Positions 1-5,470 of a stretch of 6,225 nt of DNA are shown here, one piece after another. The notes under the pieces were generated by a model, which saw only the letters and a list, made by a program, of their open reading frames with translations, ran no database searches and had not been told where the DNA came from. The number at the start of each line of letters is the position of its first letter. Position 1 is the first letter of the stretch. Source of the stretch: Pseudomonadales bacterium (GTDB lineage: Bacteria > Pseudomonadota > Gammaproteobacteria > Pseudomonadales > Pseudohongiellaceae); contig JAITMI010000201.1 in the NCBI GenBank assembly GCA_031277435.1, forward strand, positions 1 to 6,225. Direction: 5' to 3'. The position numbers and the translations under genes are program-made.

Positions 1-31
1 TGGATTATAAGCCCGCTTCACGAAACCTCTT

Positions 32-106
32 GCGGAGGGTAGGGGCGGGCCTTGTGCCCGCCTTGCGTATCCTTGGGCAGGCACAAGGCCTGCCCCTACA
101 GACCGC
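32..106. repeat. Nested palindromic intergenic repeat (REP/MITE-like)
   Basis: Two arms, 39-62 and 76-99, are inverted copies of each other, matching at 22 of 24 positions; a GCGG/CCGC match at 32-35 and 103-106 extends the similarity. Each arm is also a hairpin on its own: the left has 7-bp arms (44-50 with 56-62) around CTTGT, and the right has 8-bp arms (75-82 with 88-95) around ACAAG. The whole can therefore fold as one long stem or as two small ones. The layout resembles paired REP elements or small non-autonomous palindromic elements found between bacterial genes. No transposase is visible here, and copy number cannot be judged from one window. Bases 1-125 otherwise hold no recognisable gene. 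Confidence 0.75.
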
Positions 107-126
107 GGTATGTCCAGTAAACGCAT

Positions 127-160
127 AAAAAAACGCCCATACCGTCGGCATGAGCGTTTT
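127..160 (-). terminator. Intrinsic terminator of dsbA
   Basis: On the minus strand a 14-bp stem closes on a GAC triloop (145-147). The stem runs 160-147 on the 5' side, starting AAAACGCTCAT, and ends in GGGCGTTTT followed by more T (run 127-133). Three pairs are G-U wobbles on the minus transcript. The plus strand has A/C mismatches at those positions, so the structure is a good terminator only leftward, which is the dsbA direction. It starts 26 nt past the dsbA stop. Confidence 0.85.
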
Positions 161-185
161 CTTAACGCGGGATTGTAGAAAAGGT

Positions 186-827
186 TTAGTTATTTCTACG
201 TTCCTGCTCGATCAGGAAGTCGGCGACCTTGAGCATGTCGGCCTGGGTGACCACGGCGTCGCCGGCGGAAATGAGGTATTTGCCGTTGACGATCAGGTTG
301 GGCACGCCGTTGACTTTGTATTCGCGCATGCGGGTGCCGGCTTTCTTGGCGGCGGAAGTGACGCCGAACGAGGACCAGGATTTGTCGAACGCGGCGGGGT
401 CAACGCCTTGGGCGACGAACATGGTGCGGATGTCGTCCTCGGTTTGCAGGTAGTTGCCTTTCTGATGGATTTCATTGAAGGCCACGGAGTGGATTTTATC
501 GAACACGCCCAGATCAACGGCGGTGTAATAAATCTTGGCGTGGGTTTCCATCAGCGCGTTCCACATGCCGGGGCTGCGCACGAAGGCGACGTCCTCGGGC
601 AGTTTTTCCACCCAGGACTCGAGCAGCGGCTCGAAGGCGTAGCAGTGCGGGCAGCCGTACCAGAACACTTCGGTGACCTCGATCTTGCTCGGATCTTCGG
701 TGCGCACGGCGGGTTCGATGAGCTGATAGTGAGTGCCTTCCACGTAAGCGGCAGGCTGAGCGAATGCGCTCGTGGCGCTGATGCACAGTAGCGCCAAGGC
801 AAGGAAGGGTTTGAGCAGCGATTTCAT
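186..827 (-). CDS. dsbA: Periplasmic thiol:disulfide interchange protein DsbA
   Basis: This encodes a 213-aa thioredoxin-fold oxidase that donates disulfide bonds to proteins folding in the periplasm and is reoxidised by DsbB. Residues 1-23 form a clear signal peptide (MKSLLKPF n-region, hydrophobic core, cleavage after AFA). The active site is C59-P-H-C62 within WYGCPHC, and P-H is the classic DsbA dipeptide. The cis-proline loop is G174-V175-P176. The length is usual for mature DsbA plus signal. The frame stays open upstream to an ATG at 932, but the start at 827 is chosen because it gives the signal peptide and has an AGAGGA ribosome site 6-7 nt upstream. The gene lies 162 nt downstream of cytochrome c4 in the same direction, with a probable terminator between, so it probably has its own promoter; no convincing one is visible. 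Family assignment is secure. Confidence 0.95.
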   Translation of the reverse strand: MKSLLKPFLALALLCISATSAFAQPAAYVEGTHYQLIEPAVRTEDPSKIEVTEVFWYGCPHCYAFEPLLESWVEKLPEDVAFVRSPGMWNALMETHAKIYYTAVDLGVFDKIHSVAFNEIHQKGNYLQTEDDIRTMFVAQGVDPAAFDKSWSSFGVTSAAKKAGTRMREYKVNGVPNLIVNGKYLISAGDAVVTQADMLKVADFLIEQERRNN

Positions 828-930
828 GGTTATTCCTCTGGGTTGTGACGGTTTGCGCAGGTAAAGACCTTGTTGCGGCGACCTTCTTACAATGTTATTG
901 CGACGGCGGAGTATGCCACAAGAACCAAGC

Positions 931-954
931 AAAAGGGCGCGCGTGGCGCCCTTT
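931..954 (-). terminator. Probable terminator downstream of cytochrome c4
   Basis: A perfect 9-bp stem (932-940 with 946-954, AAAGGGCGC/GCGCCCTTT) closes on a 5-nt loop. On the minus strand it ends in TTTT followed by GCTTGGTT, a short and interrupted U-tract. It begins 35 nt past the cytochrome c4 stop, so it likely ends that transcript before dsbA. The weak U-tract suggests incomplete termination, leaving some read-through into dsbA possible. On the plus strand the tail is CTTTATATAG, no better, and no plus-strand gene precedes it. Confidence 0.5.
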
Positions 955-989
955 ATATAGTCAATGGATGAACCGCCCCTGAACCCTTG

Positions 990-1613
990 TCAGCGGATAC
1001 CGAATACGTAAGAGGCCAGGGCGGCGATCTCGGCGTCGTTGAGGCGGGCGGTGATGTCGCGCATGACTTCGGCGGCGTCGTTGTTGCGTTCGCCGGTGCG
1101 GAAGGCTTTCAGTTGCAGTTCGGTATAGCTCGGATCCTGGCCGCTGAGGGCGGGGTAGCCGGCGCTGTCGAGGCCCTTGCCGTTGACGGCGTGGCAGGCG
1201 GAGCAGGCGGCGACGCCGATTTCGGCATTGCCGGCGCGGAACAGAACTTCGCCCAGAGCGCGTTTTTCCGGCTCCACGGCGCCCAGCGGTGCGCTCTGAC
1301 TGGCGAACCAGGCGGCGACGTCGGCCATGTCTTGGTCATTCAGGTTGTTCAACATGCCCGTCATCAAGGGGACCGCGCGGGTGCCGTCCTTGATGTTCCG
1401 CATTTGTTTCAACAGGTAATTTTCGCCCTGCCCGCCGAGCTTGGGCACGTTGGGCAGCAAGCTGGCGTTACCGTCTTCGCCATGACAGGCGAGGCAGAGG
1501 GTGATTTTGCCCTTGCCGGCCTCGGCATTACCTTCCTGGGCCAGGACGGGGGAAGCGACGGCGGTGGCGAGCAGCGCGGCGACGGCGCTTTTCACGAGTG
1601 CATGGCTAATCAC
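990..1613 (-). CDS. cc4: Diheme cytochrome c4, periplasmic electron carrier
   Basis: This encodes a 207-aa exported cytochrome with two class I heme domains, the layout of cytochrome c4, which passes electrons to terminal oxidases. Numbered from the GTG at 1613, heme sites are C40-L-A-C43-H44 and C137-S-A-C140-H141. Likely axial methionines are M84 or M87 (in PLMTGM) and M184 (in AEVMRDI). A signal peptide spans roughly residues 1-25, ending near SPVLA. The C-terminus ASYVFGIR fits the family. The only ATG in frame is at 1784, beyond the predicted promoter and inside engB, so a GTG start is required. The choice at 1613 has AAAGG about 10 nt upstream; a second GTG at 1595 would give 201 aa but lacks a clear ribosome site. 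The gene is divergent from engB and upstream of dsbA, the same neighbours as in Pseudomonas. Confidence 0.92.
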   Translation of the reverse strand: MISHALVKSAVAALLATAVASPVLAQEGNAEAGKGKITLCLACHGEDGNASLLPNVPKLGGQGENYLLKQMRNIKDGTRAVPLMTGMLNNLNDQDMADVAAWFASQSAPLGAVEPEKRALGEVLFRAGNAEIGVAACSACHAVNGKGLDSAGYPALSGQDPSYTELQLKAFRTGERNNDAAEVMRDITARLNDAEIAALASYVFGIR

Positions 1614-1688
1614 GATAACGGTACCTTTTGCGCGTGGATGCTGTACTTGAGCTTGCTGTGTGCTGAAACCGGGCGGCTCTGGCGCCTG

Positions 1689-1697
1689 TGCTAGAAT
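1689..1697 (+). promoter_or_regulatory. Candidate extended -10 promoter of engB
   Basis: TGC-TAGAAT forms an extended -10 element (TGn at 1689-1691, TAGAAT at 1692-1697). No good -35 lies 16-18 nt upstream, consistent with an extended -10 type. Transcription would start near 1704, giving an mRNA leader of about 65 nt before the engB ATG. Confidence 0.5.
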
Positions 1698-1702
1698 CCT
1701 CC

Positions 1703-1745
1703 GGTTTTTGGGCGGGCGAATTATACCCGAAGCCTCGCCCAAACC
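1703..1745. repeat. Imperfect inverted repeat in the cc4/engB divergent promoter region
   Basis: TTTGGGCG (1707-1714) is an inverted match to CGCCCAAA (1736-1743), and GG/CC (1703-1704, 1744-1745) extends it across a two-base bulge. Inside it, CGGG and CCCG (1714-1717, 1726-1729) can form a smaller stem. The repeat encloses the TATAAT of the cytochrome c4 promoter. It would also lie in the engB leader RNA. It could be an operator, a leader hairpin, or chance. Confidence 0.45.
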
Positions 1746-1747
1746 AA
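1720..1747 (-). promoter_or_regulatory. Candidate sigma-70 promoter of cytochrome c4
   Basis: On the minus strand a perfect -10 TATAAT (1725-1720) is preceded, after a 16-nt spacer, by TTGGTT (1747-1742), a weak -35 keeping only the TTG. Start is expected near 1713, about 100 nt upstream of the GTG start codon at 1613. Confidence 0.55.
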
Positions 1748-1770
1748 TCAATGCGCCAGGATTGTCCGCA

Positions 1771-2403
1771 ATGTCAGATCTCACGCCCCCTTGCGGCCTC
1801 GACTACCAGCGAGCCAGCTACCACATCAGCGCGCCGGATCTGGCGCTATGCCCCGCCGACAGCGTGGCGGAAGTGGCCTTCGTGGGCCGCTCCAACGCCG
1901 GCAAGTCCAGCGCCATCAACGTGCTGACCGGCCAAAACAAGCTGGCGCGCACCAGTAAAACCCCTGGCCGCACGCAGTTACTCAATTATTTCGCGCTCGG
2001 CGAAGGCCGCTACCTGGTGGATTTGCCCGGCTTCGGCTACGCCAAGGTGCCGCCCGAGATGAAACGCAAATGGCAGCGCGAGCTGGAACGCTATCTACGG
2101 GAACGGCGGCCCCTGCACGGAGTGGTGCTGTTGATGGACATCCGCCATCCGCTCAAGGAACTCGATGAAGTGATCGTAAACTGGTGCCATAACGCCGCGA
2201 TGCCGCTGCACGTCTTGCTCACCAAAGCCGACAAACTGCGCTTCGGCGCCGCCAAAACCGCCTTGTTACAGGTGAGCAAGGCGTTGCAATCACCGCTGTG
2301 CAGCGTGCAGTTGTTCTCGGCCCTGAACGGCCAGGGCGCGGATGAACTGCGGGCGCGGCTGGATGGGTGGTTGTTGGCGGAGGATGGCGCGCAGGAAGTC
2401 TAA
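1771..2403 (+). CDS. engB: Ribosome biogenesis GTPase EngB (YihA/YsxC)
   Basis: This encodes a 210-aa TRAFAC-class GTPase needed for assembly of the large ribosomal subunit in the cytoplasm. All GTPase motifs are present: G1 P-loop G39-RSNAGK-S46, G2 region TPGRTQ (64-69), G3 D84-LPG-87 continuing FGYAK as is typical of EngB, G4 T151-KAD-154, and a G5-like SALNGQG near the C-terminus. The length is normal for the family. The frame is open back to an ATG at 1660, but that would cover the divergent promoter region. The ATG at 1771 gives the family's usual N-terminus and has AGGA about 9-10 nt upstream. engB converges on polA across a 277-bp gap, as in enterobacteria and Pseudomonas. Confidence 0.96.
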   Translation: MSDLTPPCGLDYQRASYHISAPDLALCPADSVAEVAFVGRSNAGKSSAINVLTGQNKLARTSKTPGRTQLLNYFALGEGRYLVDLPGFGYAKVPPEMKRKWQRELERYLRERRPLHGVVLLMDIRHPLKELDEVIVNWCHNAAMPLHVLLTKADKLRFGAAKTALLQVSKALQSPLCSVQLFSALNGQGADELRARLDGWLLAEDGAQEV

Positions 2404-2414
2404 CGAGGGAGCTT

Positions 2415-2461
2415 AAAAAAATTGCGGGCCCTGACTGTAGGAGAAGACAGTCAGGGCTCGC
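2415..2461 (-). terminator. Intrinsic terminator of the small RNA, probably shared with polA
   Basis: On the minus strand a 15-bp stem (2461-2447 with 2438-2424, one G-U pair at 2427/2458) closes on an 8-nt loop and is followed by AA and seven T (2421-2415). The strength and clean U-tract make this a confident terminator. polA has no other visible leftward terminator after its stop, so read-through polA transcripts probably end here too. In the plus direction the stem lacks a U-tract, so engB transcripts should pass it. Confidence 0.9.
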
Positions 2462-2531
2462 TACTCCTGGGGCCCAGGAGATATCTCTCAAACAGCAGCC
2501 TGGGAAAATCGGGGAGAAAACCAAGCTGCTG
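2415..2531 (-). ncRNA. ersA: ErsA/Spot 42-position small RNA, ErsA-like
   Basis: No annotated gene fills the polA-engB gap, but the minus strand shows a compact RNA of about 117 nt. Hairpin 1 (2531-2521 with 2503-2493) is an 11-bp stem with one G-U pair; its 17-nt loop (2520-2504) is U/C-rich and contains UCUCCCC, complementary to Shine-Dalgarno sequences. Hairpin 2 (2480-2474 with 2470-2464) is 7 bp with a GCC loop. Hairpin 3 (2461-2424) is the terminator and exposes a second anti-Shine-Dalgarno loop, CUUCUCCU. A sigma-E/AlgU-type promoter sits directly upstream. Known: ErsA of Pseudomonas lies between polA and engB, depends on sigma-22 (AlgU), and represses mRNAs by base pairing with Hfq help; Spot 42 of enterobacteria occupies the same locus. 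Inferred: this is an ErsA relative. The 5' end is set from promoter spacing and may be off by several bases. Confidence 0.78.
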
Positions 2532-2536
2532 GAACC

Positions 2537-2563
2537 ATAGACCGCGCTGGCGGCATGAAGTTC
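2537..2563 (-). promoter_or_regulatory. Sigma-E/AlgU (sigma-22)-type promoter of the small RNA
   Basis: The minus strand carries GAACTT (2563-2558), a 16-nt spacer (2557-2542) and TCTAT (2541-2537). This matches the extracytoplasmic stress sigma factor pattern GAACTT-N16/17-TCTGA at the -35, the spacing, and most of the -10. Start is predicted near 2531, exactly where hairpin 1 begins. Control by envelope stress is inferred from this match and from known AlgU control of ErsA. Confidence 0.78.
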
Positions 2564-2626
2564 TACTGCTTGCGTGGTTTTTTGCGGGATTCATTATTTT
2601 TCCATTGTCCACGCACTGACACAGCG

Positions 2627-2654
2627 CCTTGCTTGAGTTTCAGCAAGGATTTTT
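2627..2654 (+). terminator. Plus-strand intrinsic terminator for engB transcripts
   Basis: CCTTGCT (2627-2633) pairs perfectly with AGCAAGG (2642-2648) around an 8-nt loop, followed by A and five T (2650-2654). In the minus direction the same stem has no U-tract. It lies 223 nt past the engB stop and just before the polA stop, separating the convergent genes. engB RNA ending here would include the full complement of the small RNA. Confidence 0.7.
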
Positions 2655-2680
2655 GCCACGTTTGGGCCTGCGCGCACCGT

Positions 2681-5461
2681 TTAATGCGCTTCGTCCCAGG
2701 ACGCGCCAGAGCCCAGATCCACCACCAGCGGCACCCGCAGCGAGGCGGCGGATACCATGCGCAGGCGCACGCCGTCCTTGAGCAGTTCGAGGTCGGCTTC
2801 GCTGAGCTCGAACACCAGTTCGTCGTGTACCTGCAAGATCAAGGTGGCGTCGAGCCGGGCCACCTTGAGCCATTGGTCGATGTCGATCATGGCCTGTTTG
2901 ATGATGTCGGCGGCGCTGCCTTGCATCGGCGCGTTGATGGCGGTGCGTTCCGCCGCCTTGCGCAGCGCCTGGTTGCGCGCCTTGATGTCGGGCAGGTAGA
3001 GGCGGCGGCCAAACAGGGTTTCCACGTAGCCTTGCTCGGCGGCCAGCGCGCGGGTGTTGTCCATGTACTCGCGCACGCCGGGGTAGCGCTGAAAATAGCG
3101 ATCCACGTAGTCTTGCGCCTCGGCGCGGCCAATGCCCAGTTGATTGGCGAGGCCAAAAGCCGACATGCCATAAATCAGGCCAAAGTTGATGGCCTTGGCG
3201 CTACGGCGCTGCTCGCCGCTGACGCTCGCCAGGGGCAGGTTGAAAATCTCCGCCGCCGTGGCGCGGTGCACGTCGAGCCCCTCGGCGAAGGCGCGGATCA
3301 AGCCGGCGTCGCCCGACAGATGCGCCATGATGCGCAATTCCACCTGTGAATAGTCGGCGGCCAAGAGCACTTTGCCCGGCGCGGGAATGAAGGCTTTGCG
3401 GATGCGTCGGCCTTCCTCGGTGCGGATCGGGATGTTCTGCAAGTTGGGTTCGGTGGACGACAGCCGCCCGGTGGCCGCCACCGCCTGTTGAAAGGTGCTG
3501 TGAATGCGGCCCGTCGCCGCTTGCATATCGAGCGGCAATTTGTCGGTGTAGGTGGACTTGAGCTTGCTGAGCCCGCGCTGTTCCAGAATCACCCTTGGCA
3601 ATTCATAGTGCTGTGACAATTCTTGCAACACCGGCTCGGCGGTGGAGGGCTGGCCCTTGTCGGTTTTGGCGATTACCGGATATTGCAGTTTTTCAAAAAA
3701 AATCTTTTGCAATTGCAGCGGCGAACCGAGGTTGAATTCTTCGCCCGCCAAGGCGTAAGCGCGCTCTTCCAATTCGAGCAGCCGCGTGGCCAATTCCTCG
3801 CTCTGGCGCGCCAAGAGTTCAACATTGACGCGGATGCCGGCTTCTTCCATGCGCGTCAATACTGGCACCAGAGGGATTTCAAAATAGCGGTAGACTTCCG
3901 CCAGCGCGCCGGTGTCTTGTAATTTACGTTCCAATAAAAACGCCAGCCGGTGGCTGTAATCGGCGCACTTGCCGCACCAGGCGGCGGCGTCCGCTACATC
4001 GAGCTGCGCGAAGCTGAGTTTGTTGCGGCCCTTGCCCAAAAGTTCCTCGCGCGGCGGCAAGTGAAAACCGAGTTCGCGTTCGCTGAGTTTTTCCAAGCTG
4101 TGCCGGTGCGCCACTGAATCCAGCACGTAGGATTGCAGCATCGGATCGTAACGGCGGCCACGCAGCGCGATGCCGTAGCGGCAGAGCGCGTGCGAAATGC
4201 TTTTCAGATCGTGGCCAATTTTGAACAGCGCGCGATTTTCAAGATGCGGTTTGAGGGTTTGCAGCACCTCTTCCGCCGCCAATTGTTGCACGCCGCCCAA
4301 GAGATCGTGACCGAACGGAATATAAACGGCGCTGCCGGGGTTGAGACTCAAGGCAAGGCCGATAAGCCGCGCCTGCATGAAGTGCGCGCCGTCAGTTTCC
4401 AGCGCCAGCGCCACATGCGAGCGTTCGCGCAAGGCGCGCTCGAGCGCTGAGAGCGCCTGGGCATCAGTGATGAGTTCAATCGCCGTGGCATCGGACAGAG
4501 CGGCGATCGTCGCCAATTCATCTCTCGCGGCGGGCGCTGGCGCACTGGCGGCGTCAGGCGCTTTGTTGTGCGGCGCGGCGGCGGCAATGCCTTGTTCTTC
4601 CAGCTCGCGCGCCCAGCTACGGAATTCCAGTTCTTGATACAGGCGCAATAAGGCTGGCTGATCCGGCGCCCTGTGTTTTAGATCGCGCGGACCAAAAGGC
4701 AGCGCCACGTCGCATTTGATGGTGGCCAATTGCAGCGATAATTCGAGTTGCGGCAGATTGGCGCGCAGGTTGTCGCCCACCTTGCCCGGCACCGCGCTGG
4801 CCTGGGCGATGAGGTTTTGGACCGAGCCGTATTCTTGCAGCCATTTTTCCGCGGTCTTGGGGCCAACGCCCGGCACGCCGGGGATGTTGTCCGACTTGTC
4901 GCCGACCAGACCAAGATAATCGATGATGCGCTCGGGCGGCACCTTGAACTTGGCCTCTACGCCCGCGACATCGAGGCGTTCATCGGTCATGGTGTTGAGC
5001 AGGGTGACGTGGTTATTGACCAATTGCGCCAAATCCTTGTCGCCGGTCGAGATCAGCGTATTGATGCCTTGCGCTTGCGCCTCGTGCGCCAGCGTGCCGA
5101 TCACGTCGTCGGCTTCTACGCCGGCGATGCTGATGAGCGGCAGCCCCAGCGCTTCGATGATGGCGTGGATCGGCGCGATCTGCGAGCTTAGCTCAAACGG
5201 CATTGGCGGGCGGTTGGCTTTGTATTCCGAGTACAGTTCGTTGCGGAAGGTTGGGCCTTTGGCGTCGAACACCGTCACCACGGTGCTGTGCGGGTATTGC
5301 TTGAGCAGGGCGCGGATCATGTTGATCACGCCCTTGATGGCGCCGGTGTCCTGGCCGCTGCGGGTTTTGAGGGGCGGCAGCGCGTGGAAGGCGCGGAACA
5401 GGTAGGACGAGCCGTCCACCAGCACTAGAGGTTGTGTGAAAGGGGGGGTGTCAACCGTCAT
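2681..5461 (-). CDS. polA: DNA polymerase I
   Basis: This encodes a 926-aa cytoplasmic Pol I for Okazaki-primer removal and repair synthesis (E. coli: 928 aa). The 5' nuclease domain (about 1-290) keeps the metal ligands D16, D66, E116, D118, D119, D141, D143 and the SDNIPGVPGVG helix-hairpin-helix. An Ala/Pro-rich linker follows (about 293-313). The 3'-5' exonuclease domain (about 320-515) looks inactive: by alignment with E. coli (constant offset of 2), D355, D424 and D501 become A353, I422 and C499, and Y497 becomes W495; only E357 (E355) remains. The polymerase domain is intact: motif A D703-YSQVELR, motif B R752...K756...F760...Y764, motif C H879-D880-E881. The ATG at 5461 has AGGAG 6 nt upstream. 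The znuA stop lies 9 nt before the start, so the two are probably co-transcribed. Confidence 0.97.
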   Translation of the reverse strand: MTVDTPPFTQPLVLVDGSSYLFRAFHALPPLKTRSGQDTGAIKGVINMIRALLKQYPHSTVVTVFDAKGPTFRNELYSEYKANRPPMPFELSSQIAPIHAIIEALGLPLISIAGVEADDVIGTLAHEAQAQGINTLISTGDKDLAQLVNNHVTLLNTMTDERLDVAGVEAKFKVPPERIIDYLGLVGDKSDNIPGVPGVGPKTAEKWLQEYGSVQNLIAQASAVPGKVGDNLRANLPQLELSLQLATIKCDVALPFGPRDLKHRAPDQPALLRLYQELEFRSWARELEEQGIAAAAPHNKAPDAASAPAPAARDELATIAALSDATAIELITDAQALSALERALRERSHVALALETDGAHFMQARLIGLALSLNPGSAVYIPFGHDLLGGVQQLAAEEVLQTLKPHLENRALFKIGHDLKSISHALCRYGIALRGRRYDPMLQSYVLDSVAHRHSLEKLSERELGFHLPPREELLGKGRNKLSFAQLDVADAAAWCGKCADYSHRLAFLLERKLQDTGALAEVYRYFEIPLVPVLTRMEEAGIRVNVELLARQSEELATRLLELEERAYALAGEEFNLGSPLQLQKIFFEKLQYPVIAKTDKGQPSTAEPVLQELSQHYELPRVILEQRGLSKLKSTYTDKLPLDMQAATGRIHSTFQQAVAATGRLSSTEPNLQNIPIRTEEGRRIRKAFIPAPGKVLLAADYSQVELRIMAHLSGDAGLIRAFAEGLDVHRATAAEIFNLPLASVSGEQRRSAKAINFGLIYGMSAFGLANQLGIGRAEAQDYVDRYFQRYPGVREYMDNTRALAAEQGYVETLFGRRLYLPDIKARNQALRKAAERTAINAPMQGSAADIIKQAMIDIDQWLKVARLDATLILQVHDELVFELSEADLELLKDGVRLRMVSAASLRVPLVVDLGSGASWDEAH

Positions 5462-5470
5462 GCGGCGCTC

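Noticed and set aside
39..99. CRISPR-like repeat pair
   Set aside because: The two copies are inverted, not direct, only two exist, and there is no regular spacer pattern.
150..791. 213-aa open frame antisense to dsbA on the plus strand
   Set aside because: It is a shadow of dsbA, rich in Gly/Val/Phe/His as expected from the antisense of GC-rich codons, and crosses the dsbA terminator. DsbA motifs on the other strand are unambiguous.
771..827. Possible lipoprotein signal at Cys15 of the DsbA leader
   Set aside because: The residues before the Cys (A-L-L) do not fit a lipobox, and a normal signal peptidase I site AFA follows.
840..930. dsbA promoter or CpxR box
   Set aside because: Only partial matches were found (for example CATACT after TGG, without a matching -35) and no paired GTAAA repeats, so no site is called.
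828..932. 35-residue N-terminal extension of DsbA from the ATG at 932
   Set aside because: It would put an Arg-rich stretch before a good signal peptide and overlaps the base of the cytochrome c4 terminator; the ATG at 827 has a strong ribosome site.
987..1694. 235-aa open frame antisense to cytochrome c4
   Set aside because: Composition is that of an antisense shadow, and the opposite strand encodes two CxxCH heme motifs.
1660..1770. 37-residue N-terminal extension of EngB from the ATG at 1660
   Set aside because: It lies upstream of the predicted -10 and start site, and would overlap the divergent promoter; the ATG at 1771 gives the normal family length.
2422..2619. 65-aa plus-strand open frame (TTG start) with a hydrophobic C-terminal stretch, in the engB-polA gap
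   Set aside because: It has a possible GAGGGAG ribosome site about 10 nt upstream and ends just before the plus-strand terminator, so it was considered. However, it starts inside the small RNA terminator stem, uses a rare start, resembles no family, and the region is well explained by the minus-strand RNA.
2555..3349. 264-aa plus-strand open frame overlapping the 3' part of polA
   Set aside because: It is antisense to the polymerase motifs B and C of polA, with shadow-type composition and no similarity to a known family.
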